Below are positions 34,346-43,689 of a stretch of 64,000 nt of DNA, piece after piece (within the stretch, counting starts at the first letter, position 1; the number at the start of each line of letters is the position of its first letter). The notes below the pieces were generated by a model. The model searched no databases and was not told the origin of the DNA. It was given only the letters and a program-made list of their open reading frames with translations. Position numbers and translations under genes: made by a program. The stretch is from an uncultured Desulfobacterales bacterium (lineage in GTDB: Bacteria; Desulfobacterota; Desulfobacteria; Desulfobacterales; JAHEIW01), in NCBI GenBank assembly GCA_947259495.1, contig CAMYLV010000004.1:62001-126000 (forward strand), given 5' to 3'.

Positions 34346-34687
34346 AGTTCAAGGCGTCAGGCATCAGGCTTCTTCGCTTAAAAGCGGGATTTCACATCTT
34401 GGTTTATTTAATTAATGTATTCAACAGGGCACAAGGCAAATCCTTGGGAGCAATTGAAACCTTGCCGGCTCCTTGGTTGGGCACAACTTCTGCGGGTTTG
34501 CTCCGCAACCCCGAATCCTGGGTACTATCGAAGCGTTTTACGGAATTGGGGTATAAGTGGTTGTAGAAAAAAACGTTGACATAACGGAACTTTTTTTTGA
34601 CAATCACTATAGGCCTCAAATGAGCTTTTCAAATTAAAAAAGGGGGGCCGGTTAATATAAGTTGTAACTTTTATTAAATAATCGGGT
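34346..34687. other. Intergenic region with composite repeat R3
   Basis: No protein gene is visible. The region holds CGGGTTTGCTCCGCAACCCCG (a hairpin near 34493-34513) and composite repeat R3 (34536-34611); a six-G run lies near 34644. Confidence 0.5.
34536..34611 (+). repeat. Composite repeat, copy R3 (partial A, one B)
   Basis: The 3' half of an A unit (TACGGAATTGGGGTATAAGTGGTTG, AGAAAAAAACGTT) is followed by one B unit (ACGGAACTTTTTTTTGAC, AATCACTATA). The outer stem is GTGGTTGT/ACAATCAC. It is more diverged than R1 and R4 and lacks the CATAATTATG part. Confidence 0.65.
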
Positions 34688-34750
34688 CTACATCACGGTG
34701 GCCCGGATTCGTCCAGGCCACTTCAGAGTAAGTACGTCATAGTGCTTCAT
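34688..34750 (-). CDS. Possible 20-codon small ORF with perfect Shine-Dalgarno
   Basis: On the minus strand AAAGGAGG lies five bases before ATG at 34750, and 20 codons follow to a TAG. The peptide begins MKHYDVLTLKW and ends RIRATVM; it is basic and has one Trp and no Cys. The coding stretch also forms a hairpin (GTGGCC ... TTCG ... GGCCAC). No larger gene follows on this strand, so it is not an obvious leader peptide. It could be a free small protein, a remnant or a chance ORF. The strong ribosome site is the main support. Confidence 0.35.
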   Translation of the reverse strand: MKHYDVLTLKWPGRIRATVM

Positions 34751-34766
34751 TCTGACCTCCTTTCAC

Positions 34767-34804
34767 GGGTGGTTCATTTCGATGAGCCACCCTTTTTATT
34801 TTTA
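34767..34804 (+). terminator. Rho-independent terminator
   Basis: GGGTGGTTCAT and ATGAGCCACCC form an 11-base stem with a TTCG tetraloop, followed by TTTTTATTTTT. It would end rightward transcripts, such as that of the tandem-receiver gene. On the minus strand it lies just upstream of the small ORF. Confidence 0.75.
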
Positions 34805-35053
34805 CAGGGCCCCAGGCGCTGGTCGGTTTGGAAAATTTAACAGAGGTAACCCCATAAGGGCAGTTGCCCTTGAGGTGATATAAATGATTGCATTTCTTCA
34901 AAAATTTGATTATGATCGCAATTGCGAATGACCCACGGGCAGAAGCGCATGCCAAGGGTTGCTACCGGGCTCAGCAGTTAATTGGGAAATTGTGCATAGT
35001 ACCAAGATGGAGGTTTCTGACGTTAACAAATCAATATTAAGGGATTAAGACTG
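34805..35053. other. Leader region of hisB, function unclear
   Basis: The 249 bases before hisB contain a short near-palindrome AAGGGCAGTTGCCCTT at about 34855-34872, then TTGAGGTGAT before an ATG that opens only 15 codons (start 34884). No His-rich leader peptide and no recognised riboswitch are visible. The sequence may be a 5' untranslated region. Confidence 0.35.
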
Positions 35054-35641
35054 ATGGAAGCGAAAACCGAGGTTGAACGGAAAACCAAAGAGACCGCCAT
35101 TCGAATTGGCCTAAAATTGGACGGCAGCGGTCAATCAGAAATATCAACCGGAATTCCCTTTTTTGATCATATGCTTGTCTTATTGGCAGTCCATGGTTTT
35201 TTTGATTTGGCGGTGAAGGCCAAGGGCGATCTGGAGGTTGATTTTCATCATACGGTTGAGGATGTCGGCCTGGTTTTGGGTGAGGCATTCGATCAGGCGC
35301 TTGGAAACCGCAAAGGCATTAAACGGTTCGGTCATGCCGTAACGCCCATGGATGATGCGCTGACCTCTGTTACTGTTGATTTGTCCAAACGCCCTTTCCT
35401 GGCTTACCATGTGCCCTCATTTCACCCTTCCGGAGCTGCTTTTAGTCTTTCGCTGGCAAAAGAGTTTTTCAGAGCGTTTGCCACCCGCGGAGGATTAAAC
35501 CTTCACATTAATGTTTCCTATGGAGAAAATGAGCATCATATCATTGAGTCTCTGTTCAAAGCGCTGGGCAGGGCTTTGGATCAAGCCACTTTGATGGATG
35601 CGCGCATCAAAGATATTCGTTCCTCAAAAGGCACGCTTTAG
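35054..35641 (+). CDS. hisB: Imidazoleglycerol-phosphate dehydratase
   Basis: A 195-residue HisB, the normal monofunctional length. It dehydrates imidazole glycerol phosphate in histidine synthesis. Metal-binding and catalytic motifs are complete: 'TGIPFFDHMLVLLAVHG', 'DFHHTVEDVGLVLGEAF', 'MDDALTSVTVDLSKRPF' and 'NVSYGENEHHIIESLFKALGRAL', and the C-terminus 'DIRSSKGTL' is typical. The ribosome site is weak. It precedes hisA, with the hisH gene that often lies between them missing, so the histidine operon is split. Confidence 0.95.
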   Translation: MEAKTEVERKTKETAIRIGLKLDGSGQSEISTGIPFFDHMLVLLAVHGFFDLAVKAKGDLEVDFHHTVEDVGLVLGEAFDQALGNRKGIKRFGHAVTPMDDALTSVTVDLSKRPFLAYHVPSFHPSGAAFSLSLAKEFFRAFATRGGLNLHINVSYGENEHHIIESLFKALGRALDQATLMDARIKDIRSSKGTL

Positions 35642-35661
35642 TGTATAGAAGTTGGTGTCTA

Positions 35662-35734
35662 GTGTGTTGTGTCTGGTATTTGGGGTTTTGCTGTTTGGTT
35701 TGGTGATCCAGCAAACACCAAATACAAAGCACAC
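35662..35734. repeat. Imperfect inverted repeat between hisB and hisA
   Basis: GTGTGTTGTGTCTGGTATTT and downstream AAATACAAAGCACAC, with TTTTGCTG/CAGCAAA inside, form an imperfect stem of about 25 bases. TGTTTGGTGTTTGG-rich intergenic repeats of this kind are common. There is no T-run. Confidence 0.45.
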
Positions 35735-35788
35735 AAAAACAAGCCACTTGATAAACACGATAAACCAAACACCAGATGAATTCATACG

Positions 35789-36532
35789 ATGATTGTCATC
35801 CCGGCTGTTGATATCAAAAATGGCAAGTGTGTTCGGTTGCTCCAGGGTCGTATCGACGACGACACCGTGTATTCGGATGATCCGGGAGACATGGCTGCCA
35901 AATGGGAGCGGCTCGGCGCTCAGCTTCTTCATGTAATCGACCTGGACGGCGCGTTTTCCCAAAGCCCTCAAAATGTGAATAGCATCCGGAAAATAGTGCA
36001 ATCGGTGAAGGTGCCTATTCAACTGGGTGGTGGTATTCGCAATCAAAAAACCGTGGACATGTACCTGGAGATGGGGATAAAAAGCGTTATTATCGGCACT
36101 GAGGCGATAAAAAATCCCGCCTTTGTAAAAAAGATTTGCAAAGCATATACGGGGCAGATCATCGTAGGGATCGATGCGCGCAACGGAAAAGTCGCGATAG
36201 ATGGATGGACCCAAACAACCCGCATTGAGGCCATTGATTTGGCCAGGGCGTTTGAAGACTGCGGTGTTGCCGCCATTAATTTTACCGATATCCAACGGGA
36301 TGGGATGCAGACGGGTCCGAATCTGGAGGCAACTCAGCTTTTAGCCGAGGCCATATCGATCCCGGTGGTGGCTTCCGGCGGGGTATCATCAATTCAGGAT
36401 ATTAAGGATTTGTTACCGCTTGAAAAGCTCGGTGTCAGCGGCGTCATTGTCGGTAAGGCATTGTACTGTGGCGCTTTGGACTTGAAGGCCGCATTGGAAT
36501 TGACGCATTCTGCGTTTGTTGCTGACGAATGA
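35789..36532 (+). CDS. hisA: ProFAR isomerase HisA
   Basis: A 247-residue (beta-alpha)8 barrel that isomerises ProFAR to PRFAR in histidine synthesis. The N-terminal catalytic Asp is in 'VIPAVDIKNGKCVRLLQG' and the second in 'IIVGIDARNGKVAIDGW'. Phosphate-binding loops 'QLGGGIR' and 'VVASGGVSS' are present, as is 'GVIVGKALY'. HisF is similar, but 'GWTQTT' and the 'DLDGAF' segment are HisA features. It starts at an ATG with a weak ribosome site, 147 bases after hisB across an inverted repeat. Confidence 0.95.
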   Translation: MIVIPAVDIKNGKCVRLLQGRIDDDTVYSDDPGDMAAKWERLGAQLLHVIDLDGAFSQSPQNVNSIRKIVQSVKVPIQLGGGIRNQKTVDMYLEMGIKSVIIGTEAIKNPAFVKKICKAYTGQIIVGIDARNGKVAIDGWTQTTRIEAIDLARAFEDCGVAAINFTDIQRDGMQTGPNLEATQLLAEAISIPVVASGGVSSIQDIKDLLPLEKLGVSGVIVGKALYCGALDLKAALELTHSAFVADE

Positions 36533-36556
36533 ACCTGAACAAATTATAAAATTTAC

Positions 36557-36585
36557 TTGACAAATAATAGATATCATATTATTTT
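36557..36585 (+). promoter_or_regulatory. Possible promoter of dnaG-rpoD
   Basis: TTGACA at 36557-36562 is followed after 17 bases by TATTTT in an AT-rich stretch. Located about 180 bases before the dnaG start, it is the best -35 match in the gap. The -10 element is weak. Confidence 0.4.
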
Positions 36586-36763
36586 TTGCGTTTAACAATT
36601 TCTCATACAGGGGAGCCATAAGTATTTAATCTTATGGCAAAATTTTAGAGCAATTCAAATTAGCAAACCGGATAAATGCGAAATTTGAAACGCTTCATTC
36701 CATCTATGATCCTTCCGTTTGTTTATATCTTCCCTGTTCCATGAAATATGGAGGTTGCTGTTT

Positions 36764-38575
36764 TTGGCAATTTTTATCCCTGAAGATAAGATTTTAGACA
36801 TAAAAAATGCGGCTGATATTGTCGATGTTATATCAGAGGTAGTCCATCTGAAAAAAACAGGGAGAAATTTTGTCGGCTTATGTCCGTTTCACTCTGAAAA
36901 AACACCTTCATTTACCGTCAGTCCGGAAAAACAAATATTTTATTGCTTTGGTTGCGGAGCAGGCGGAAATGTATTCAGCTTTCTGATGAAAAATGATGGA
37001 TTGGCTTTTCCTGAGGCAGCCCGCTCGCTGGCCCGGCGTTATAGCATCGATATTCCCCGAAAACACCTGACCCCCGAACAAAAAAAGCGTATTGGTGAAC
37101 GCGAAAGCCTGCTGAAGATCAATCGGCAGGCGATGGATTATTTTCGCCAAATGCTACACCGCAGTCCGACCGGGCAACCGGCAATGGCTTATCTTACGAA
37201 AAGGGGTCTGTCTGCGGAAATCATTGACCGATTTAACCTCGGCTATGCTCCCAAGGGGTGGAATAATATTATAAATTTTTTTTCCAAAAACGGCGTCCCG
37301 CTTGCAAGAGTTGAACGATCCGGGCTGATTTTACCCAAAAAGGACAGCCACGGTTATTATGACCGTTTTCGGGACCGCATCGCATTTCCGATCATTGATG
37401 TGAATCAGGCCGTTATCGGTTTCGGTGGCCGGGTAATGGACGACTCGTTACCGAAATATCTCAATTCTCCCGAAACACCGGTTTACAGCAAAAGCCGATC
37501 TTTGTACGGGTTGCACCTGGCAAAGGATAAAAGCCACGCGACCGATACCGTTTACATCGTCGAAGGTTATCTCGATTTGTTGACCCTTCATCAGCACGGC
37601 ATTGAAAATGCGGTTGCAACGCTCGGGACCGCGCTGACAGCCGATCATGTTCGGATGTTAAGCCGATATGTTCCCCGGTTGATTCTGGTTTATGACTCTG
37701 ATGAAGCCGGAATTCGATCCGCCAGGCGATGTATCGATATCTTTTGGAAGGAGCATGTGGATTTCCGCCGGGGAGATGTATTTCGCGAAGAAAAGGCGGA
37801 CACCCAGATCCTCGTATTGCCCGACGGACATGATCCGGATTCGTTTCTAAGGGATAAAGGAGCGGAATGTTTTCAGAAAGCAGCGACACATGCGCCCGGT
37901 ATTGTATCGTTTTTGATTGAGCAGTCCATCGCCAAACACGGGCTTTCAACCGAAGGGAAAATTCGTGTTGTAGCCGACTTAAAAAATCCTTTAGCAGCCA
38001 TTAATGATAATGTTGCCAGGTCGTTATACGTAAAAAAGCTCGCGGAGCGAATTGGCATCGAAGAAAATATCATCCTGCAAGAGATTCGAACCGGTGCTGC
38101 CCGAAAGGAAAAAAAAGACACGGGCAAACACAAGGTTTTAGAAGAGATCAAGGGCAGTCGTCTGGAACGCCAGATTATTGCCATGATGCTTCAATTTCCC
38201 GTCATATTGCCTGAAATTAGAAAATATGACGTTATCGCGTACATTGAAAACCCCAATTTAAAATCCATCGGTACCGCGATTTTAGACCACCAGGGGACTT
38301 CGGTTACGCAAATAGCCGAGTTGTTAAGCGGCATTGGCAATCCTGAACAAGAGCAGCTGATATCCGCCCTGGCAATGATTGAGGAATCCTGGGAAAAAGA
38401 TGGGTGCATGAAGCTGATCGCTCAGTTTGTCAAGAACGGACAAAGACGTCGCGATCGCCAGATTCTTGACCAGATAAAAGTCGCCGAGCAAAAGAACGAT
38501 CAAGAAACCCTGGCAAAACTATTAAAACATAAGCAAAAGCTGGCCATGCGCAGTCAAAAGCAACATCTGGCATAA
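36764..38575 (+). CDS. dnaG: DNA primase DnaG
   Basis: A 603-residue primase that makes RNA primers at the replication fork. The start is TTG at 36764, giving the typical N-terminus 'AIFIPEDKILDIKNAADIVDVISEVV', nine bases after GGAGG; the longer frame to 36719 has no ribosome site. The CHC2 zinc finger is 'CPFHSEKTPSFTVSPEKQIFYCFGCGAGG' (about 40-68), then the RNAP basic domain, TOPRIM motifs 'YIVEGYLDLLTLHQHG', 'ATLGTALTADH' and 'LVYDSDEAG', and a helical C-terminal DnaB-interaction domain. It is followed by rpoD, the conserved macromolecular synthesis arrangement; rpsU is not upstream here. Confidence 0.95.
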   Translation: MAIFIPEDKILDIKNAADIVDVISEVVHLKKTGRNFVGLCPFHSEKTPSFTVSPEKQIFYCFGCGAGGNVFSFLMKNDGLAFPEAARSLARRYSIDIPRKHLTPEQKKRIGERESLLKINRQAMDYFRQMLHRSPTGQPAMAYLTKRGLSAEIIDRFNLGYAPKGWNNIINFFSKNGVPLARVERSGLILPKKDSHGYYDRFRDRIAFPIIDVNQAVIGFGGRVMDDSLPKYLNSPETPVYSKSRSLYGLHLAKDKSHATDTVYIVEGYLDLLTLHQHGIENAVATLGTALTADHVRMLSRYVPRLILVYDSDEAGIRSARRCIDIFWKEHVDFRRGDVFREEKADTQILVLPDGHDPDSFLRDKGAECFQKAATHAPGIVSFLIEQSIAKHGLSTEGKIRVVADLKNPLAAINDNVARSLYVKKLAERIGIEENIILQEIRTGAARKEKKDTGKHKVLEEIKGSRLERQIIAMMLQFPVILPEIRKYDVIAYIENPNLKSIGTAILDHQGTSVTQIAELLSGIGNPEQEQLISALAMIEESWEKDGCMKLIAQFVKNGQRRRDRQILDQIKVAEQKNDQETLAKLLKHKQKLAMRSQKQHLA

Positions 38576-38787
38576 TAGCCAGGCAAATAACTGCCTGTTG
38601 GGACTTGACTATGCCCATTTAACATATAGATTTTATATGACATCAAATATTTACCTGAATTTTACACGAAACGGGGGATTTCATATTCGCATTAATTTTC
38701 ATTCAAGGTTCAGGTATTGTGACAACAGCTAAAAACCGCTGATCCAGCGGGAGCGAATGGTAGAATTTTTCCGGAGGGCAAGATTTT

Positions 38788-41166
38788 ATGGTAAGAAAAT
38801 CTGCTACAAAAAAGGAAACCGCAAAAAAGACCGTCAAACGGACAACCACCAAAAAGGTTGATCCCAAAACCAGCCGCAGCAAGCGCGCCGCAAAAAAAAC
38901 GACTGAAAAGAAGAGCGCTATAAAGACTGTCAAAGTTAAAAAAACGGCAACTCGGATCAAAGCAGCGGTATCCAAAGCCGCGCCACGCCAATCCAAAGCC
39001 GCGGCACGTAAGGCCAAATCAGCAGCAACCAAAGGTAAACCCGCAGCACGCAAAACCAAGGTCACGGCGCCCAGGGCCAAAGCTGCGTCAACCAGAGCCA
39101 AACCAACTGCAGGTAAAGCCAGAGCAACGGCACGCAAGACCAAAGCCCCGGCACCTAAAACCAGAGCAACGGCACGCAAGGCCAAAGCCCCGGCACCCAA
39201 AGCCAGAGCAACGGTACGCAAGGCCAAAGCCCCGGCACCCAAAGCCAGAGCAACGGCACGCAAGACCAAAGCCCCGGCACCCAAAGCCAGAGCAACGGCA
39301 CGCAAGACCAAAGCCCCGGCACCTAAAGCCAGAGCAACGGCACGCAAGACCAAAACAGCAGCTGGCAAAGCCAAAGCAGCTCCACGTAGAGCCAAAACCG
39401 CGGCACCTAAGTCCAAAGCAGCGGCAACCAAAGCAAAAGCTGCGACAAAGAAGGCCATCAAACAATTACTGGCGAAAGGCAAAAAACAGGGCTTTTTAAG
39501 TTACGACGAAATCAATGAATTACTGCCGGCGGAATTGCTATCTCCCGAACAAATTGATGAAACCCTTATAATGTTCGATGAAAACGAGATCGAGGTGGTT
39601 GATGAGAAGACGAAAAAGAAGCTAATCACCCAGAAAAAGAAAAAAGCAAAAAAACCGATCAGCCAAACAATTCGCGACACGGATTTTGGAACGGTTACCG
39701 ATCCGGTCAAGATGTATCTTCGCGAAATGGGACTGGTGACACTTCTGAGCCGAGAAGGAGAAGTCGAGATTGCGAAAAAGATAGAAGCCGGTGAGCAAGA
39801 AGTATTGCATGCCCTTCTTGAAACGAGAACCGGAGTGGAAAGCATCATCAGTCTTGGAGAAGACATTGCGGAAGGGAATATGCGGCCTAAACATGTGCTC
39901 AGAGACGTTGATGAAGGTGATACCTATGTTGATGAAATGGCGCAAACGGAAAAATTTTTAACAACGATCAGTGGTATTCGAAAGCTTAATGAAGAAAACA
40001 AAACAGGTCGGGAAAAATTATTTTCCAGTAAACTAAATCAAGAAGAAAAGAAAAAACTGAAGCAAAGCACCGGACAGCGAATCGATAAAATATTTGATCT
40101 TTTAAAAGATTGGCGCCTTGAGGCTAACGTTATCGATGAGATAGAGGAACACATACGCGCTCAAATTATGTGGTTTGATGAAATGAACAAATTGCTTAGC
40201 AGGGGAGCGGGCATTGTCGATACGTCTGTCTCCGAGCTCATAGGGCATTTAAACACAAAGACGAAGTTCGTAAAATGGGCCGCCCCGCGATGTAACTTGC
40301 CCAAGGAACATCTGGGCACTTTGCACAAAGAACTAAAGAAAATAACAGAAAGCATCGCGGTTCGGGAAAATGAATTAAAATCGCAGAACCGAACACTAAA
40401 GCGCGTGATGTCGGCTGTTGAAGAAGGTCGTTTTAGAGCAAAATTGGCCAAAAGTGAACTGACCAAGGCCAATTTGAGACTGGTTGTCAGCATCGCCAAA
40501 AAATATACCAACCGTGGCTTGCAGTTTTTGGATCTCATTCAGGAAGGAAACATCGGCCTAATGAAAGCCGTGGACAAGTTTGAGTACCGCCGGGGTTATA
40601 AATTTAGTACCTATGCCACCTGGTGGATCCGGCAAGCCATTACACGTGCTATTGCAGATCAGGCAAGAACGATACGGATTCCGGTCCATATGATCGAAAC
40701 GATCAACAAACTCATTCGAACATCTCGCTATCTGGTACAGGAGCAGGGACGGGAACCCACGCCGGAGGAAATTGCCGAAAAAATGGAGATTCCGCTTGAA
40801 AAAGTGCGCAAGGTGTTAAAGATTGCCCGCGAGCCAATTTCCCTCGAAACCCCGATCGGCGAAGAAGAAGACAGCCATCTGGGCGATTTTATAGAAGATA
40901 AAAAATTCATGCTGCCATCGGATGCAGCGGTGAACTTGAACCTGGCAGAACAAACCCGGAAAGTACTTGCCACCCTGACACCGCGTGAGGAAAAGGTTTT
41001 GCGCATGCGTTTCGGAATCGGGGAAAGGGCTGACCATACACTCGAAGAGGTCGGTCAAGATTTTGCGGTGACCCGTGAAAGAATACGACAAATAGAAGCC
41101 AAAGCATTGAGAAAATTGCGCCATCCGACCCGCAGCCGGAAGTTGAAAAATTTTATCGAAGGCTGA
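38788..41166 (+). CDS. rpoD: Primary sigma factor RpoD with a long Lys/Ala/Pro-rich repeat extension
   Basis: A 792-residue sigma70. Residues 1-223 are a highly basic Lys/Ala/Pro/Arg/Thr segment with six tandem 14-residue units of the type [14 protein letters not shown] at about 112-195 (DNA 39121-39372, 42-base units). Residues 224-295 are region 1.1 ('[25 protein letters not shown]'), then 1.2 ('[29 protein letters not shown]'), regions 2 ('[57 protein letters not shown]'), 3 and 4 ('[18 protein letters not shown]'-like). The ATG follows GGAGGG. The core is a normal housekeeping sigma factor; the extension resembles histone H1-like tails and is unusual. A terminator follows at 41173. Confidence 0.95.
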   Translation: MVRKSATKKETAKKTVKRTTTKKVDPKTSRSKRAAKKTTEKKSAIKTVKVKKTATRIKAAVSKAAPRQSKAAARKAKSAATKGKPAARKTKVTAPRAKAASTRAKPTAGKARATARKTKAPAPKTRATARKAKAPAPKARATVRKAKAPAPKARATARKTKAPAPKARATARKTKAPAPKARATARKTKTAAGKAKAAPRRAKTAAPKSKAAATKAKAATKKAIKQLLAKGKKQGFLSYDEINELLPAELLSPEQIDETLIMFDENEIEVVDEKTKKKLITQKKKKAKKPISQTIRDTDFGTVTDPVKMYLREMGLVTLLSREGEVEIAKKIEAGEQEVLHALLETRTGVESIISLGEDIAEGNMRPKHVLRDVDEGDTYVDEMAQTEKFLTTISGIRKLNEENKTGREKLFSSKLNQEEKKKLKQSTGQRIDKIFDLLKDWRLEANVIDEIEEHIRAQIMWFDEMNKLLSRGAGIVDTSVSELIGHLNTKTKFVKWAAPRCNLPKEHLGTLHKELKKITESIAVRENELKSQNRTLKRVMSAVEEGRFRAKLAKSELTKANLRLVVSIAKKYTNRGLQFLDLIQEGNIGLMKAVDKFEYRRGYKFSTYATWWIRQAITRAIADQARTIRIPVHMIETINKLIRTSRYLVQEQGREPTPEEIAEKMEIPLEKVRKVLKIAREPISLETPIGEEEDSHLGDFIEDKKFMLPSDAAVNLNLAEQTRKVLATLTPREEKVLRMRFGIGERADHTLEEVGQDFAVTRERIRQIEAKALRKLRHPTRSRKLKNFIEG
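39121..39372 (+). repeat. Six 42-bp tandem repeats inside rpoD
   Basis: Each unit encodes [14 protein letters not shown] or a one- to two-residue variant; the last unit is more diverged (KTKTAAGKA). Nucleotide units such as AGAGCAACGGCACGCAAG are nearly identical, so the array can expand or contract by slippage in frame. Confidence 0.9.
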
Positions 41167-41172
41167 CGTCAT

Positions 41173-41204
41173 GGGCCGCGCACATAATCGATTGCGCGCC
41201 TTTT
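41173..41204 (+). terminator. Terminator of rpoD
   Basis: GGGCCGCGCA pairs with TGCGCGCC (one bulge) around a ten-base loop, followed by TTTT. It lies seven bases after the rpoD stop codon. Confidence 0.65.
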
Positions 41205-41265
41205 AGCACAGAAGACGGCAACAACCGGGAGGCGAAGAGCGCAAATTTCAGAAGATCGACAAGAC

Positions 41266-41294
41266 TTGACAAAACATGTTGCGATCGTTAGATA
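41266..41294 (+). promoter_or_regulatory. Sigma70 promoter of tRNA-Met
   Basis: TTGACA (41266-41271), a 17-base spacer and TAGATA (41289-41294) end 14 bases before the tRNA gene, ideal for its promoter. Confidence 0.7.
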
Positions 41295-41308
41295 ACGCTA
41301 TTCCTTCA

Positions 41309-41381
41309 GGGCCCATAGCTCAGTTGGCAGAGCCACCGGCTCATAACCGGTAGGTCCCTGGTTCGATTCCAGGTGGGCCCA
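41309..41381 (+). tRNA. tRNA-Met (anticodon CAT; Ile2 possible)
   Basis: Cloverleaf with acceptor GGGCCCA/TGGGCCC, D arm GCTCAGTTGGCAGAGC, anticodon stem ACCGG/CCGGT and loop CTCATAA (CAT), T arm CCTGGTTCGATTCCAGG. The acceptor's first pair is G-C, so it is an elongator type, not initiator. CAT could also be a lysidine-modified Ile2. No CCA is encoded. Confidence 0.92.
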
Positions 41382-41534
41382 TGCCTAACTTGCCAAAAAT
41401 GTTTCATACAGAAAAAAACGATGATTTATCGACGAACCGGACAAATCGTTTAACGCATGACAAGCGTAAACGACTTGCGGTTCTAACAAAACCGCAAAGA
41501 TGGAAACCGGTTGCGGTTAATGTTTTTTTCGGAT

Positions 41535-41564
41535 GGCGTGGGATTTACGGACCACGCCTTTTTT
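41535..41564 (+). terminator. Rho-independent terminator after tRNA-Met
   Basis: GGCGTGG and CCACGCC arms with a ten-base loop, followed by TTTTTT. It ends the tRNA transcript just before the Nif3-like gene. Confidence 0.8.
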
Positions 41565-41592
41565 GTTTCAAAACTTGTGATGAAGAGATGCA

Positions 41593-42438
41593 ATGGACGC
41601 AACCGTAGCGCAAATCATAGAGATTATGGACCGACTGGTGCCACCGTGGCTGGCTGAGGAATGGGATAATGTCGGGCTTCAGATCGGCAATCCGCGGCTA
41701 CCGGCCCGGCGAATATGGATTGCGCTGGATCCCGGCCCGGAGGTGATCGAAGCGGCCTGCCAGCATAAAGTTGATTTGTTAATTACGCATCATCCTTTGA
41801 TTTTCAGACCCCTGAAATCCATTGATTTTGATACGCCTGGGGGATCCATTATCCAGAAGGCGGCCCAGCATCAACTGGCGATATTCTCAGCGCATACCAA
41901 TTTTGATATCGTCCAGGATGGCGTCAACGACATCCTGGCACAACGGTTGGGGCTCAAACATCTGGAATTACTACATCCGGTCAAGGTTGAGGCATCTGTT
42001 CAAAATGAAATGAGTCCTCCGGTTGGTGGTGAAGCAGCGTATGGGATTGGACGAATTGGCTTACTCGACAAAGCCTGTAGCTTAAAGTCACTGGTTTCGA
42101 CGGTTAAAAAAAATCTCAAGCTTGATTTTGTAAAAGTTGCCGGAGATCCTAAAATGAAAATTGCGCGGGTTGCGATCTGCAGCGGCAGCGGATCGAGTCT
42201 GATGCAAGCATTTTTAGCTTCAAAAGCTGAAGTTTACATTAGTGGAGATATCCGCTATCACGATGCCCGTGATGCTGAATCCGTTCAGCGGGCGATCATC
42301 GATATCGGGCATTTTGCGTCGGAGCACCTCATGGTCGAGGCGCTTGCGCACCGGCTGGATCAACTCATCACCGAAGCGGGAATTAGCGCCAAGATTACAG
42401 CTTGCAAAATCGAAGAAGATCCATTTACCATTACTTAA
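41593..42438 (+). CDS. Nif3-like dinuclear metal-centre protein (DUF34)
   Basis: A 281-residue Nif3/YbgI family protein. Metal ligands are visible in 'LLITHHPLIFRPLKS' (HH pair about 61-62), 'AIFSAHTNFD' (Asp/His about 96-100) and the C-terminal 'DIGHFASEHLMVEALAHRL' (H..E). The N-terminal 'PPWLAEEWDNVGLQIG' is the family hallmark. It is hexameric with a two-metal site; proposed roles include GTP cyclohydrolase-like or metal-insertion activity, none certain. It is followed 25 bases later by the zinc-ribbon coiled-coil gene, a pairing common in this lineage. The ATG lies shortly after the tRNA terminator. Confidence 0.88.
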   Translation: MDATVAQIIEIMDRLVPPWLAEEWDNVGLQIGNPRLPARRIWIALDPGPEVIEAACQHKVDLLITHHPLIFRPLKSIDFDTPGGSIIQKAAQHQLAIFSAHTNFDIVQDGVNDILAQRLGLKHLELLHPVKVEASVQNEMSPPVGGEAAYGIGRIGLLDKACSLKSLVSTVKKNLKLDFVKVAGDPKMKIARVAICSGSGSSLMQAFLASKAEVYISGDIRYHDARDAESVQRAIIDIGHFASEHLMVEALAHRLDQLITEAGISAKITACKIEEDPFTIT

Positions 42439-42463
42439 GAGCGCTACAAGCAGGAAAAAAAAG

Positions 42464-43190
42464 ATGTCGGATATCACAAAAGAACGAATTGCGGCTCTGG
42501 TTAACCTGCAACAGATCGAAATCGATACCCACAACCTTAAAACCAAATTGAGCAATGTCGATCAACGCTTAGATAAGCTCGATAACAGACTGCTTGATTT
42601 CAAACAGGTGATCGAGGAACAGCAATCGGTAATTAACGAGTTAAATCAAAAATACCGCGAGTATGAAGCAGATGTGCGCTTGAATCTTGACAGCATCAAA
42701 AAAAGTGAGGCCAAACTCAGTTCGGTTAAAACCAATAAGGAATATCAATCATCGTTGAAGGAAATCGATAATCTAAAAGCGAAAAATTCAAATTTAGAAG
42801 ATGACATGATCGAATTTCTGGACCGTATTGAAGAGGCTGAAAATGCGCTTAAGACAAAAATGACGGAATATTCTGAGCTTCAAACCCAGATGGATCGTGA
42901 AAAAGAAATCATTCAAAAAGAAACCGAAGAGGGAAAGCGTCAACTCGACAACCTCGATGCAGAATGGAAAACGGTTTCCGCCGCTATCGACGCTGAGTTG
43001 CTTGAGACTTATAGCAAGGTAAAATCGACCCAGAGCAATGCCGTTGGCATCACCGCTGTTATAGATGCCGTTTGCCAGGGCTGTTATATGAATATTCCGC
43101 CGCAGACGTATAATGAATTGCAACGCGGTGACCATTTGGCAAAATGTCCGATCTGTCAGCGACTTATTTACTGGAAAGATACCCATAAAC

Positions 43191-43201
<11 letters not shown>
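42464..43201 (+). CDS. Coiled-coil protein with C-terminal C4 zinc ribbon
   Basis: A 245-residue protein. The ATG at 42464 (AGGAAA upstream) is used rather than a longer overlapping frame. Residues 10-190 are long charged coiled coils ('LNQKYREYEADVRLNLDSIKKSEAKLSSVKTNKEYQSSLKEIDNLKAKN'), and residues about 205-235 hold CQGCYMNIPP ... CPICQRLIYW, a four-Cys zinc ribbon. It belongs to the C4-type zinc ribbon family found next to Nif3 genes. The function is unknown, with nucleic-acid binding proposed for relatives. Its last 11 bases overlap the 5' end of rnpB. Confidence 0.85.
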
Positions 43202-43581
<380 letters not shown>

Positions 43582-43621
43582 GTTACCGTTTATCAGCAAT
43601 TTGCGGTTGCAATTAGTCGAG

Positions 43622-43646
43622 GCCAACATTTTCGTTGTTGGCATTT
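43622..43646 (+). terminator. Probable rnpB terminator
   Basis: GCCAACA and TGTTGGC arms with a seven-base loop are followed by ATTTTA. The T-run is short, so it is a weak terminator candidate 40 bases after rnpB. Confidence 0.45.
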
Positions 43647-43689
43647 TACCTTGTGGACCTTTTCATGAAAAATGGAATAGCGATTATCG

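Noticed and set aside
34884-34931. 15-codon ORF with GAGGTGAT before hisB as a his leader peptide
   Set aside because: It contains no histidine run and no attenuator terminator is visible between it and hisB.
39121-39372. Possible CRISPR-like or satellite array
   Set aside because: The 42-base units are contiguous, without spacers, and are in-frame coding repeats of rpoD.
38703-39482. Long leftward open frame opposite the start of rpoD (Leu/Ala/Val-rich)
   Set aside because: It is the complement of the Lys/Ala repeat region; repetitive GC-rich codons leave the opposite frames open. It has no ribosome site or recognisable fold.
41381-41608. 75-codon frame starting at the tRNA-Met 3' end
   Set aside because: It overlaps the tRNA and its terminator, has no ribosome site and no recognisable composition.
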